Assembly (NCBI RefSeq): GCF_026247885.1 | Contig: NZ_CP110921.1 | Span: 620,001 to 684,000, forward strand | DNA length: 64,000 nt | DNA from: Methylococcus mesophilus | GTDB lineage: Bacteria > Pseudomonadota > Gammaproteobacteria > Methylococcales > Methylococcaceae | Reading direction: 5' to 3' | Shown here: piece after piece, positions 18,941 to 27,307 of the stretch | How the letters are laid out: each line of letters opens with the position of its first letter | Position numbering within the stretch: the first letter of the stretch is position 1 | The notes under the pieces: generated by a model | The model's database searches: none | The model's input: only the letters and a program-made list of their open reading frames with translations | What the model was told of the DNA's origin: nothing | Program-made: the position numbers and the translations under genes

Positions 18941-19346
18941 AGCCGCCCCCCGCACACCGACCTCCACACCGGCCACCACGGCGCCAGACCTTCGAGCGCG
19001 ACATGTTCCTGAAATCACACCTTGATGAAGAAACCAATCTTCGCGGTCGCCGGCCCACACCTGTCCGCAGGCAGCACAGCTTGGCAACGGACAGAACGCT
19101 CCGAAGCCATGAATACCGGCTACAAGCTCGTTGGCGGCGCGCTCCGATGCCCAGTACCCCATCGCTCCGGTCACTTGCCCACCTACCGGCCGTGTTTTGC
19201 CTCCCCACGGAATCCCATGTCGCATACCGACCAAGTCGGCGAGTGAATTCCGCGGCTTGCTCACCACCGGCCTCGATGCTTAACTACGGCCTGGAACCTG
19301 CGCCGTCAAAATCCAGCGAGGCGCCGGTTCGCGCATGGCTGCCGAA
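18941..19346. other. Intergenic stretch upstream of CRISPR leader 1
   Basis: About 400 bases without a supported gene. Long minus-strand frames cross it but extend antisense into the NE0113 gene and match no family. The only feature is weak similarity near 19275 (GATGCTTAACTACG) to the region before leader 2 (36663, GATGGTTTACTACG), which may mark the outer edge of a duplicated leader. Confidence 0.4.
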
Positions 19347-19426
19347 AGTCAGCTTTTCGAGCGGCCGATTTTTCTTCAACCCCCTCTATAACAAAATGAT
19401 TTTTAAGGAGAAATATGACGAAGCAG
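19347..19426 (+). promoter_or_regulatory. CRISPR array 1 leader (conserved proximal part)
   Basis: The 80 bases before repeat 1 closely match those before array 2 (36721-36799): shared blocks AGTCAGCTTTT, GATTTTTCTTCAACCCCC, a short A/T-rich part, AAGGAGAAA and ATGACGAAGCA directly at the first repeat. Conservation between two otherwise separate arrays is what a leader with adaptation signals predicts, and fixes transcription as left to right. Confidence 0.8.
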
Positions 19427-19886
19427 GTAGTAATCGAGACCTGATGAAGAAGGGATTAAGACACGACAGGCGCGAACGTATTCGTCTATCCGTCCCAGGT
19501 AGTAATCGAGACCTGATGAAGAAGGGATTAAGACTCCACCAACTCGACGGACGCAAGAATCGCATTCGGTAGTAATCGAGACCTGATGAAGAAGGGATTA
19601 AGACTAGTCTCAAGTCAGTCTGTTAGTGTCGCTCTAGCGGTAGTAATCGAGACCTGATGAAGAAGGGATTAAGACAAGACTTCTTCATCAGTTGTGTTTA
19701 GCTTTTCAGGGTAGTAATCGAGACCTGATGAAGAAGGGATTAAGACTAGAGCAAGCGTATCAGCGTTCATAGTCTAGTCGGTAGTAATCGAGACCTGATG
19801 AAGAAGGGATTAAGACCGCCATTCGGAATCTGGCTGTTCAGCACAGCCGCGTAGTAATCGAGACCTGATGAAGAAGGGATTAAGAC
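19427..19886 (+). CRISPR. CRISPR array 1, 7 repeats and 6 spacers
   Basis: Seven identical 36-base repeats starting GTAGTAATCGAGACC and ending GGGATTAAGAC, at 19427, 19499, 19569, 19640, 19711, 19781 and 19851. Spacers are 34-36 bases. The repeat end ATTAAGAC suits the 8-base 5' handle of type III crRNAs, so the plus strand is the crRNA strand. No degenerate final repeat is seen, unlike array 2. The fourth spacer (19676-19710) contains 12 bases that are the exact reverse complement of part of the repeat. Confidence 0.98.
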
Positions 19887-19902
19887 CGCCGGGGTAGAAC
19901 CG

Positions 19903-20145
19903 GCACTCCCCGTCCGCTCCGCCCGCCATCACCCGGCAAGCTTGCGATATCTGACAAGGATCAGTCGCTTGCACTACACTTCGCGGCGCCGTGAATGCTC
20001 AGGCGCACCGCGGCGGATACGCCCCCCTCGATCAAAGGAGCACGGCATTGATCCTTCAGGAACGTCTCGACGCGTCGAGCCCGATGGCGCCGGCGGCTGT
20101 TCTTCGCTATCCAGGGAAAGTCGGCGGACGCGCCCGCCTCGGCGG
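19903..20145 (+). repeat. Direct repeat of the cas10 promoter and start region (partner 23095-23347)
   Basis: This segment matches 23095-23347 over about 240 bases with scattered mismatches and small gaps: CGGCAAGCTTGCGATA, the CTGACA/TACACT promoter-like pair, GCGGCGGATACG-type sequence, ATCAAAGGAGCA and the first codons of cas10. It shows that a copy of the cas10 upstream region and gene start once lay here. Confidence 0.85.
19951..19980 (+). promoter_or_regulatory. Promoter-like element upstream of nudix-cad1 (copy 1)
   Basis: CTGACA (19951-19956) and TACACT (19975-19980) with an 18-base spacer fit a sigma-70 promoter. The same arrangement is found upstream of cas10 (23148-23177) and, with TAGACT, downstream of array 2 (37461-37490). 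All share the GCAC just before the -10-like box. Assignment is by motif and repetition only. Confidence 0.5.
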
Positions 20146-20197
20146 AAAGGAAGGCTACGCGAATTTCCGCTCCGGTCTGGACACTTTGGAAAGTTAG
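20042..20197 (+). pseudogene. Fused remnant: cas10 start joined in frame to csm5 end
   Basis: The 52-codon open frame begins where cas10 would start (ATG has become ACG) and reads LILQERLDASSPMAPAAVL, matching LTLQERLDASSRMALAAFL of Cas10. After roughly codon 35 it switches to NFRSGLDTLES and stop, matching EFRSGLEALES and stop of Csm5. The HD dyad of Cas10 (LHDLGK) is lost (LRYPGK). A second cas10-csm5 block thus appears to have existed here and lost its interior, about 6.6 kb if like the present operon. A functional peptide is unlikely but not excluded, since a TTG start and the ribosome site AAAGGAG remain. Confidence 0.8.
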
Positions 20198-20222
20198 CCT
20201 CGGCTCCCCTCGTCACGTAATC

Positions 20223-20876
20223 ATGGAAAGCGAAGTTCTCGTCATCCCACAGCCCTATTGGTCGGCCCTGGAAACCGTGATGACGGATGATTCCGCACGG
20301 TCTCCTGCCAAAGCCGGCAAAGCCTCCCCGCCGGACGAGCAAGATCCGCACGCGGCCTGGTCCCGTGCCATGAAGCATTGGCCTGCCGAGACTGTCTGGC
20401 TGCGGCGGGCCGATGCCGAGGGCGACGAGGGCTACCTGCAGATCATTCCTTATGCCCTGCTGCGGGACGGCTCCGGCGCCCTTTGGTGTTACCGCCGCCG
20501 AGGGGGTGATGCACGGCTGCGGGAACGTTTCAGTTGCGGGGTCGGTGGGCATGTGGACCGGGAGGACGAAGATGCCACCCTGGCTGCCACCGTATGGAAC
20601 GCCCTGCTCAGGGAACTCGGCGAAGAGCTGAACTGGCAACCGCCGCCCGAGCCCCACCAACCCCTGGCCTGGATTTACGAAGGAGTTTCCCCCATCGGCA
20701 GAGTCCATGCAGGCCTGCTTTATCTGCTGGACTGGCGAGGCGCCGAGCCGCCCCGGTCGGTCGATCCTGCCTTGGCCGGCATGGGTTTCCTCCCGGCGGC
20801 GGAAATCATTGCCGAACCTCGTTTCGAATTGTGGAGCCGGCTTGCCGCCCGGCATGTTTCGGAGCGCGGCGAATGA
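20223..20876 (+). CDS. Nudix hydrolase (COG4112-like) in the CRISPR locus
   Basis: 217 residues. The start SEVLVIPQPYW resembles MutT-family proteins of the COG4112 type. The Nudix box is recognisable though spaced out: GVGGHVDREDED, then about a dozen residues, then LLRELGEELN, which supplies the metal-binding REUxEE part. Such enzymes cleave nucleoside diphosphate linkages. Its stop overlaps the start of the Cad1-like gene by four bases (ATGA), a strong sign of joint action. Possible substrates are inosine nucleotides produced by the deaminase, or cyclic or linear oligoadenylate; nothing in the sequence decides. Expression probably comes from the element at 19951-19980. Confidence 0.85.
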   Translation: MESEVLVIPQPYWSALETVMTDDSARSPAKAGKASPPDEQDPHAAWSRAMKHWPAETVWLRRADAEGDEGYLQIIPYALLRDGSGALWCYRRRGGDARLRERFSCGVGGHVDREDEDATLAATVWNALLRELGEELNWQPPPEPHQPLAWIYEGVSPIGRVHAGLLYLLDWRGAEPPRSVDPALAGMGFLPAAEIIAEPRFELWSRLAARHVSERGE

Positions 20877-23002
20877 CTCACATCCTGCTTTGCACCTTGG
20901 GCGCCTCCTGGGCCGTCATCCCCGAGGCATACGGCTTTCTCGCCCCCGACCGTCTGCCACTGTTGCAAAATCATCCGGCGAGCGAGGAACTCGCCGCGCT
21001 GCGCTCCCGCTACGGTTTGGCCGCACCCGACGAGATCTGGGTGTGCACGACGCAAGGCGACAGAACCCGCGAGAGCATCGATTCTCTGCTCGACTGGCAT
21101 CGCTGCCTGGATTTCCCGGTCGCACTGCGAATCTGGCAGGCACAAGGCACGGACCAGCTCGCCAGCCAGGCTGAATGCGACCACATGCGTGAACTGATCC
21201 TCCGCGCGGCGCTGCTCGCCCACGATCACGCCCGAGGCGGGCAAGTGCTGCTGTCGCTGGCCGGCGGGCGGAAGACCATGAGCGCCGATCTGCAGCGGGC
21301 CGCTTCGGTGTTCGGCTGCCAGGCCTTGCTGCATGTGATCGAAAACGAGATGCCGCCGGTATTGAAGAATCCCAAGCCGGAATTCCTGACCCGCCCGCTT
21401 CCCGCCACGGTCGACGCAGGCCGGAGCTGCGCCGGAACCATCCTGCCGCTGATCGCCACCGGGGCTTCGCCCCGCAGCGAGTTGTTGGACGTCGCCTTGG
21501 ATGAGCGTCCGCCGGTCTCCGCCGGCCGCTTTCCTTTGCCCCTGCCCGAGCCGGGGGCCGTTCTGGCTTGGGCCGCACCGCCAGCCTGTGCCTTGGCGCA
21601 GGAGTTGGGCGAACGCGACACCGCGGGGAGCCGCCTTCTCGGCAATTACCTGCAGCAACTGAGCCACGCCGAGCAGCACGAAAACTGGCGCAGCCTGTAC
21701 CGCCTGCCGCCTCGCACCATCGAAGCGCTCCGCGCCACGCCGCTTGCGCCCGATCACCGGGGCTGGCTGGAACGCCTGCCCAAGGCGGATCTGCACCGGC
21801 ATTTGGGGGGCTGTCTCGACCTCGCCGCCCAGCGGGACGTCGGCCAGGCGATCTGGCAGACGCTGACGGACACCGAACGCTCTGCGGCTTTGGCCCGTGT
21901 GGCGTCGCTGCTCCAAACCCCGGACTGGCCCGATGACTGGCCGAACCAGCTCCGCGCAGCGCCGCAGCCCCGGTCGCATTGCGCCGCAGCCCTCTTGGTG
22001 GAAGCCGACGACGATTGGCTCCACCGCAATCTGTACGGCGTCACCGAGCCGCGCATTGCCCTGCGCGAAAGGCATCCGCTGAAATTCGCCGCTTACGAAC
22101 GTCCCGGCGAGTTGTCCGGTTCCGCTCTGTTGGCGCACCCGGCAGCCATCGAGCCGTATGCCCGCGCGGTCGTCCGCCAGGCCCTCGATGAAGGGCTCTT
22201 GTATGTCGAGCTACGCGGCAGCCCCCAGAAATACGGCGATGGCCTCGCTTTTCTGCGGCAACTGCGCGAGGCCTTGCACAAGGCCCTGCCCTGTCCCGCC
22301 GACGGCCCGGTTCCGCGCTTTTCCTTCACCGTCATCGCCGACCGCCGCCAGCGCGACCGCATCGCCCAGGTGATCGAGCTCGCCGTGCAAGCCAAGGAGG
22401 CGATGCCGGATTTCGTGGCGGGGTTGGACCTGGCCGGCGACGAGGGCACCACCCGGCCGGAGGAGATCGCCAGCCCGTTCAAAAAAGCATTCGAGATTTG
22501 CCTCCCGATCACCATCCACGCCGGCGAAGGCGAATCGGCCGAATCGATCTGGCAGGCCGCCTATCATCTGCACGCGGACCGGATCGGCCACGGACTCAGC
22601 ATTGCCGAACATCCCCAATTGGCGGAGCGCTTCCGCGACCGCGGCATTTGCCTGGAGCTTTGCCCGACCTCGAATCGGGAAGTCGTCGGCTACCGCGATC
22701 CCGCCGTGGAATCGAGCCAGGGCTGCCCGGCTTACCCGGTGTTGGAGCTCTGGCAAAAAGGACTGCCGCTGACCTTGTGCACCGATAACCCCGGCATCAG
22801 CCGCACCCGCTTAAGCGATGAATACCTGGCGGCGGCGCGCATGAGCGGCGGCAAACTCTGTCTTTGGGATGCGCTGGCCATGATCCGGCAGGGATTCACC
22901 CACGGCTTTCTGCCGGCGCCTGACAAGGCGGAATTGCTCCGCGCCGCCGATGCCCAAATCTATCGGCGGGTGCTCGATGATTTTGCTGACATCCCGGCTT
23001 GA
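20873..23002 (+). CDS. cad1: CARF-adenosine deaminase fusion (Cad1-like type III effector)
   Basis: 709 residues. The N-terminal part is a CARF domain: ILLCTLGASWAVIPEA at the start and LLSLAGGRKTMSADL at about residues 124-138. A linker of about 150 residues leads to an adenosine/AMP deaminase domain: LPKADLHRHLGG with metal ligands H308 and H310, IHAGEG with H549 and catalytic E552, HADRIGHG, LELCPTSN and CTDNPGIS with D638. All metal and catalytic positions expected for the family are kept. Related Cad1 proteins bind cyclic oligoadenylate and deaminate ATP to ITP during phage infection. ATG 20873 overlaps the nudix stop. Confidence 0.9.
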   Translation: MTHILLCTLGASWAVIPEAYGFLAPDRLPLLQNHPASEELAALRSRYGLAAPDEIWVCTTQGDRTRESIDSLLDWHRCLDFPVALRIWQAQGTDQLASQAECDHMRELILRAALLAHDHARGGQVLLSLAGGRKTMSADLQRAASVFGCQALLHVIENEMPPVLKNPKPEFLTRPLPATVDAGRSCAGTILPLIATGASPRSELLDVALDERPPVSAGRFPLPLPEPGAVLAWAAPPACALAQELGERDTAGSRLLGNYLQQLSHAEQHENWRSLYRLPPRTIEALRATPLAPDHRGWLERLPKADLHRHLGGCLDLAAQRDVGQAIWQTLTDTERSAALARVASLLQTPDWPDDWPNQLRAAPQPRSHCAAALLVEADDDWLHRNLYGVTEPRIALRERHPLKFAAYERPGELSGSALLAHPAAIEPYARAVVRQALDEGLLYVELRGSPQKYGDGLAFLRQLREALHKALPCPADGPVPRFSFTVIADRRQRDRIAQVIELAVQAKEAMPDFVAGLDLAGDEGTTRPEEIASPFKKAFEICLPITIHAGEGESAESIWQAAYHLHADRIGHGLSIAEHPQLAERFRDRGICLELCPTSNREVVGYRDPAVESSQGCPAYPVLELWQKGLPLTLCTDNPGISRTRLSDEYLAAARMSGGKLCLWDALAMIRQGFTHGFLPAPDKAELLRAADAQIYRRVLDDFADIPA

Positions 23003-23147
23003 TATCGTTTTTCAACGGATAACTCATCGGATAGCTCGATGGCTTCGCTCGTTAGGTGTCCACGAGTTTTTAGTTTCGGGGCAGAGGCGAAACCAGCACT
23101 CCCTTCCCGTACCCCCGCCCCGTTCTCATCCGGCAAGCTTGCGATAC

Positions 23148-23177
23148 CTGACAGGGATCAGCCGCTTGCACTACACT
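23148..23177 (+). promoter_or_regulatory. Promoter-like element upstream of cas10 (copy 2)
   Basis: CTGACA (23148-23153), 18-base spacer, TACACT (23172-23177), 65 bases before the cas10 ATG. It is embedded in the direct repeat shared with 19903-20145, which suggests that the csm operon and nudix-cad1 answer to the same control. Confidence 0.5.
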
Positions 23178-23241
23178 TCCGGCCCTTGCTAACACCCAGG
23201 CGCACTGCGGCGGATACGGACCGCGCATCTATCAAAGGAGC

Positions 23242-26004
23242 ATGGCATTGACCCTTCAGGAACGGCTCGACGCTTCCAGCCGCATGGCGCTGGCGGCTTT
23301 TCTTCACGATCTGGGTAAGTTCGCCGAACGCGCCCGTATAGGCGAAGCCAATGAAAAACGCGCCGATGGGACCACACGCATCGCGCTGGAAAAACAACTC
23401 CACTGCCCCAGTTTCAACGGTCGACATACTCACATCCATGCGGCTTACACCTCGATCGGTTTCGATTTGCTGGAACAGCACCTGCCTAATCTGGTAGGGG
23501 AACACATGACGCCGTTCGCTCCCTGGCGCGATCGTGATGTCGACGACTCCATCATCAACGCCGCCGCTCGACATCATCGGCCAGGCACCTATCTGCAATG
23601 GATCGTAGCGACGGCGGATCGGCTCGCGTCCGGCTTCGAACGTGAAGAATTCGATGCCTACAATGCTGCGCCGGACGAGGAACAGCCAAAGCTCAATCAT
23701 TACACCAAGCGGCAGCTCACTCTGCTCGAAGGGATTCGCCTTCAACCCAAAGCTAATGCGGAATCGGCCCCCCAATATCGCTACCCTCTCAAGCCGCTGT
23801 CGCCGAAGTACTTGTTTCCGGTATTGGCCGAAAGCGCGGAGCAGGCCGACAGCAAGAAAGCCCAGGGCGAATATCTCGAGCTTTGGGACAGCTTCAGGGC
23901 GAATCTGGAAAAAATCCCGCAAAGCCACCGGACCGATTTGGCGCTGTGGCTGGACCATTTCGACTGCCTCTGGCAGACGTTCACTCACGCCATTCCTGCG
24001 GCCACCGCCGGGCAGGTCAAACCGGAAGTGTCGCTTTACGACCATTCCCGGACTACGGCGGCCTTGGCGGTAGCGCTATGGCGCTTCCATCAGGACCGGG
24101 GCGAGGACACTGACGCCATCCGGGAACAGTTGCGCGTGCAGTGGGACCGCCAACGTGCTGACAGCGGCGAGAGTCTCGAGGCTTGGGAGAGCGAGAAGTT
24201 CCTGCTGATCCAGGGCGATTTCTTCGGCATCCAGGATTTCATCTTCGCCAGCGGCGGCGAAACCCAGAAGCGGGCCGCCAAGCTGCTGCGAGGACGCTCC
24301 TTCTACGTCTCGCTGCTCACCGAGCTGGCAGCGCTACGGCTGCTGGAGAAGCTCGCCTTGCCGCCGACCAGCCAGGTCGTGAACGCGGCGGGCAAATTCC
24401 TGATCGTCGCGCCGAATACGGCAGAAGCCCGCGCTACGGTGGCAGAGGTTCAAGCGGAATTCGATGTTTGGTTCCTGCGCCACACTTACGGCCAATCCGG
24501 CATCGGGTTGGCCATGCTGGCGGCTCGATCGCGGGACTTCCAGGCCGGCAAACAAGATCAGGAAAGTCCGTTCCGAGCGCTCATGAAGCGTCTGTTCGAG
24601 CAACTGGATGAGGCCAAGCTCAGGCGCTTCGGGTTGTGCGGCGAGACCCCGGCCGACCCGCTGTTCCGGGATTTTCTCAACGCCTTCACCTCAAAAGGAG
24701 TTTGCGGCATCGATGGGCGTTCCCCGGCAACGGTCGAAGAAGACGGCATGCAGATCGGCGCCATGGCGGCGGACCAGATCAAGACCGGGCACCTGCTGGC
24801 AAACCGGCAGCGCGTGCTGATATCCGTCGAACGCCTGAACCACCGCGGCCTTAGCCTGCCGATCTTCGGCTTTCATGTGAGCTTTACCACCGGCGAGGAT
24901 GACAGCGGCCGATTCGGGCGCGAGGCGAAAACCGCCAATCTGCGCCGTTGCTGGGATTTTTCCCTCCCCGAATCGCCGGACGCGCCACTGTGGAAAGGTT
25001 ACTCCCGCCGCCACATCAATGCCTACGTGCCGCGCTTCGACGCCGTCAACGAGTGGGAAGCGGAACGCTACCGCGGTATAGAAAACCCGGCAACGTTCGA
25101 TCCCCACCCGAATGAAATCAAGACTTTGAACCATCTGGCGCGAGATGACCGGCAGGTCGACCCTAACGGAAACTGGTATGGGCAGGAAGCGCTCATGACG
25201 CTGAAGGGAGACGTGGACGATCTGGGACAAATATTCCAAAAAGGGCTCGAGCGACCGAGTTTCGCCAAGATGGCGGCACTTTCGCGGCAGATGAACGCCT
25301 TCTTCGCCATCTACCTGCCCTGGCTGTGCGAACACGGCGAGGACGGCGGCGTTAAGCGCTACCGCAACATCTACACCGTGTTCGCCGGCGGTGATGATTT
25401 TTTCCTGATCGGCCCTTGGCATTCGACCCTCAAACTGGCGCAGCGCATGAAGAGCGATTTCGCCAGCTACGTGGCCCATAACCCGGAAATCCACTTTTCC
25501 GCCGGGTTATCCATGACCAAACCAGGTCTGCCGATCCGCCAGTTGGCGGCGCTCGCCGAAGAGGGGCTGGAGGCGGCGAAGGCCTATCGTCCGGCCGACG
25601 CCCCGGACGCGGGTCCGGCAAAAAATGCCGTCACCTGCTTTGGCCAGCCGGTAAGCTGGAAAGACTTCGACGCCATTCTTACGCAGGAGACGGAGTTGGA
25701 ACGGCTCGCCGGTGAATTCGGATTGTCGACCGGCTATGTTTACGGTCTGCTTAATCTGACCGACATGGCGACGGCAGTGAGCCAGCATCCGGAAAACGCA
25801 CTCTGGCACGCCTATTTCGCCTACCGCACCCGGCGCATGCTGGAATCGCGCATCAAGGGCGGCGAGGACCGCGAACGCACCGAGCGGAAGCGCCGCACCT
25901 TGCAAGGCGAACTAGCCGCGGAGATCGCACACAAGGGCATCGAACAATTCGGGGCGGCCTACAAGATCGCCCTGTTTACCTATCTGTATCAGCAACGGGA
26001 TTGA
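23242..26004 (+). CDS. cas10: Type III-A CRISPR protein Cas10/Csm1
   Basis: Large subunit of the Csm complex, 920 residues, longer than the usual 750-850. The N-terminal HD nuclease motif is intact (AFLHDLGKF, H22-D23). The first Palm region contains TLKGDVDDLGQIF and the second the cyclase motif TVFAGGDDFFLIG with GGDD at 716-719, so both single-strand DNase and cyclic oligoadenylate synthesis look possible. An AAAGGAG ribosome site lies before the ATG. It heads the operon cas10-csm2-csm3-csm4-csm5, and a scar of a second copy of its 5' end lies at 20042. Confidence 0.97.
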   Translation: MALTLQERLDASSRMALAAFLHDLGKFAERARIGEANEKRADGTTRIALEKQLHCPSFNGRHTHIHAAYTSIGFDLLEQHLPNLVGEHMTPFAPWRDRDVDDSIINAAARHHRPGTYLQWIVATADRLASGFEREEFDAYNAAPDEEQPKLNHYTKRQLTLLEGIRLQPKANAESAPQYRYPLKPLSPKYLFPVLAESAEQADSKKAQGEYLELWDSFRANLEKIPQSHRTDLALWLDHFDCLWQTFTHAIPAATAGQVKPEVSLYDHSRTTAALAVALWRFHQDRGEDTDAIREQLRVQWDRQRADSGESLEAWESEKFLLIQGDFFGIQDFIFASGGETQKRAAKLLRGRSFYVSLLTELAALRLLEKLALPPTSQVVNAAGKFLIVAPNTAEARATVAEVQAEFDVWFLRHTYGQSGIGLAMLAARSRDFQAGKQDQESPFRALMKRLFEQLDEAKLRRFGLCGETPADPLFRDFLNAFTSKGVCGIDGRSPATVEEDGMQIGAMAADQIKTGHLLANRQRVLISVERLNHRGLSLPIFGFHVSFTTGEDDSGRFGREAKTANLRRCWDFSLPESPDAPLWKGYSRRHINAYVPRFDAVNEWEAERYRGIENPATFDPHPNEIKTLNHLARDDRQVDPNGNWYGQEALMTLKGDVDDLGQIFQKGLERPSFAKMAALSRQMNAFFAIYLPWLCEHGEDGGVKRYRNIYTVFAGGDDFFLIGPWHSTLKLAQRMKSDFASYVAHNPEIHFSAGLSMTKPGLPIRQLAALAEEGLEAAKAYRPADAPDAGPAKNAVTCFGQPVSWKDFDAILTQETELERLAGEFGLSTGYVYGLLNLTDMATAVSQHPENALWHAYFAYRTRRMLESRIKGGEDRERTERKRRTLQGELAAEIAHKGIEQFGAAYKIALFTYLYQQRD

Positions 26005-26014
26005 GGTGAGACAC

Positions 26015-26488
26015 ATGGCGGACAATCGCGGACAGCGGCATAACACGGGACAGGGCGGGCGCGCCCCGGAGTATCGGCCCCAGCCGCCGGTACTGGACAC
26101 CAGCACGGTGACGTTCGCGCCGATCAACGCCGAGCTGTTCTGCCAGACGGCAAAAAATATGGCGCAGGCCGTGGCCGACGCGGATCGGAACAGGAATAAA
26201 TCGACTCAGTTGCGCCGTTTCTACGACGAGCTGGTGTTGTGGGAAACCCGAGTGAGCCAAGCTCCCAAGGAACATCAAGCTGACAAGTTCAACGAGTGCC
26301 TGCCTTTCATCCGCATGATCAACGCCAAGGCGGCCTATGCCGAAGGCCGCAAGCTTGTCGACTCCACATTCGTCGGTCTGCTGCACCATACTCTGGCGCA
26401 AGTCACGGACGCCAAGGCACTCGGCACCTGCAAGCTGTTCTGGGAAGCCTTTATGGGCTTCTACAAGCAATTACGCGGTGACAACTGA
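26015..26488 (+). CDS. csm2: Type III-A CRISPR small subunit Csm2
   Basis: Helical small subunit, 157 residues, that lines the backbone along the crRNA-target duplex. The family pattern KSTQLRRFYDEL and FIRMINAKAAYAEGRK is clear. The first 40 residues are a polar, Pro/Gly-rich tail not typical of short Csm2 proteins. The ATG at 26015 is preferred over an in-frame GTG three codons upstream because GAGGTGA is well placed for it. It follows cas10 by 10 bases. Confidence 0.95.
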   Translation: MADNRGQRHNTGQGGRAPEYRPQPPVLDTSTVTFAPINAELFCQTAKNMAQAVADADRNRNKSTQLRRFYDELVLWETRVSQAPKEHQADKFNECLPFIRMINAKAAYAEGRKLVDSTFVGLLHHTLAQVTDAKALGTCKLFWEAFMGFYKQLRGDN

Positions 26489-26516
26489 ACCGCCCCCGAC
26501 GACAAGGACACCCTCC

Positions 26517-27242
26517 ATGAAACTCATCGCCATCCAGAAGCTCACCGGCACCCTCCAACTGGTCTCCGGCCTGCACATCGGTTCCGGCAACACCGAGATG
26601 CACATCGGCGGCACCGACAACCCGGTGATCAAGCATCCGCTGACTCAGCACCCCTACATCCCCGGCTCCAGCCTCAAGGGCAAGATCCGCAGTCTGCTCG
26701 AATGGGAGCTGGGCGTGGTAGGCATCACCGACAGAGATCCGCTGGGCTTCAAACACATCGGAAAGATGGAGCCTGCGCAGCGCGAGACCGCCAAGGACCT
26801 GCTGCGGCTGTTCGGCGGCGCGCCGGAGGGCGGCAATCACTACAGCGACCTGGTGAAGGAGATTGGCCCCACCCGCTTGGCGTTCTGGGACTGCGCTCTG
26901 GAGCCCGGCTGGATCGAGGAAATGAACGGCCGCAACCTGTTACTAACCGAGAACAAGTCGGAAAACATGATCGACCGCATCCGTGGCGTGGCCGAACATC
27001 CCCGCAACACCGAGCGGGTGCCGGCTGGGGCACGCTTCGAGTTCAGTCTGACCCTCCGGCGCCACGATACCGACGGTGACCTGCTGGCAGCCGTGTGGAA
27101 AGGCCTGAAACTGCTGGAACTGACCGGCCTGGGCGGGTCCGGCTCGCGCGGCTATGGCAAGCTGAAATTCACCCGGCTGGAACTGGACGGGGAAGACCGG
27201 CTGCCGCAACTGCGGGAAATCCGCTTCAATGCAGCTGCCTGA
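26517..27242 (+). CDS. csm3: Type III-A CRISPR RAMP Csm3
   Basis: Backbone RAMP protein (Cas7 family), 241 residues, which cuts target RNA every six bases. The Asp corresponding to the catalytic residue is D34 in MHIGGTDNPVIKHP. Other family segments are PYIPGSSLKGKIRSLLE and the glycine-rich GLGGSGSRGYGKLKF near the end. Together with intact Cas10 this predicts a complex able to cleave and then release target RNA, which ends signalling. Confidence 0.96.
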   Translation: MKLIAIQKLTGTLQLVSGLHIGSGNTEMHIGGTDNPVIKHPLTQHPYIPGSSLKGKIRSLLEWELGVVGITDRDPLGFKHIGKMEPAQRETAKDLLRLFGGAPEGGNHYSDLVKEIGPTRLAFWDCALEPGWIEEMNGRNLLLTENKSENMIDRIRGVAEHPRNTERVPAGARFEFSLTLRRHDTDGDLLAAVWKGLKLLELTGLGGSGSRGYGKLKFTRLELDGEDRLPQLREIRFNAAA

Positions 27243-27307
27243 AAATAGGGGGCGGTGATTGAAAGAGCGAATCTTCATGCGGCAGGCACCGAACTTCAGG
27301 AACTGAC

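Noticed and set aside
18575-19267. Long minus-strand frame across the end of the NE0113 gene and the intergenic region
   Set aside because: More than half is antisense to a well-supported CARF gene and no domain is recognisable.
19003-19572. Open frame running through leader 1 and the first repeats (repeat-encoded MKKGLR)
   Set aside because: It reads through CRISPR repeats and spacers without homology; the array explains the sequence.
20534-20872. Long upstream extension of the Cad1-like frame
   Set aside because: Overlaps the Nudix gene; CARF homology begins at the ATG at 20873, which overlaps the nudix stop.
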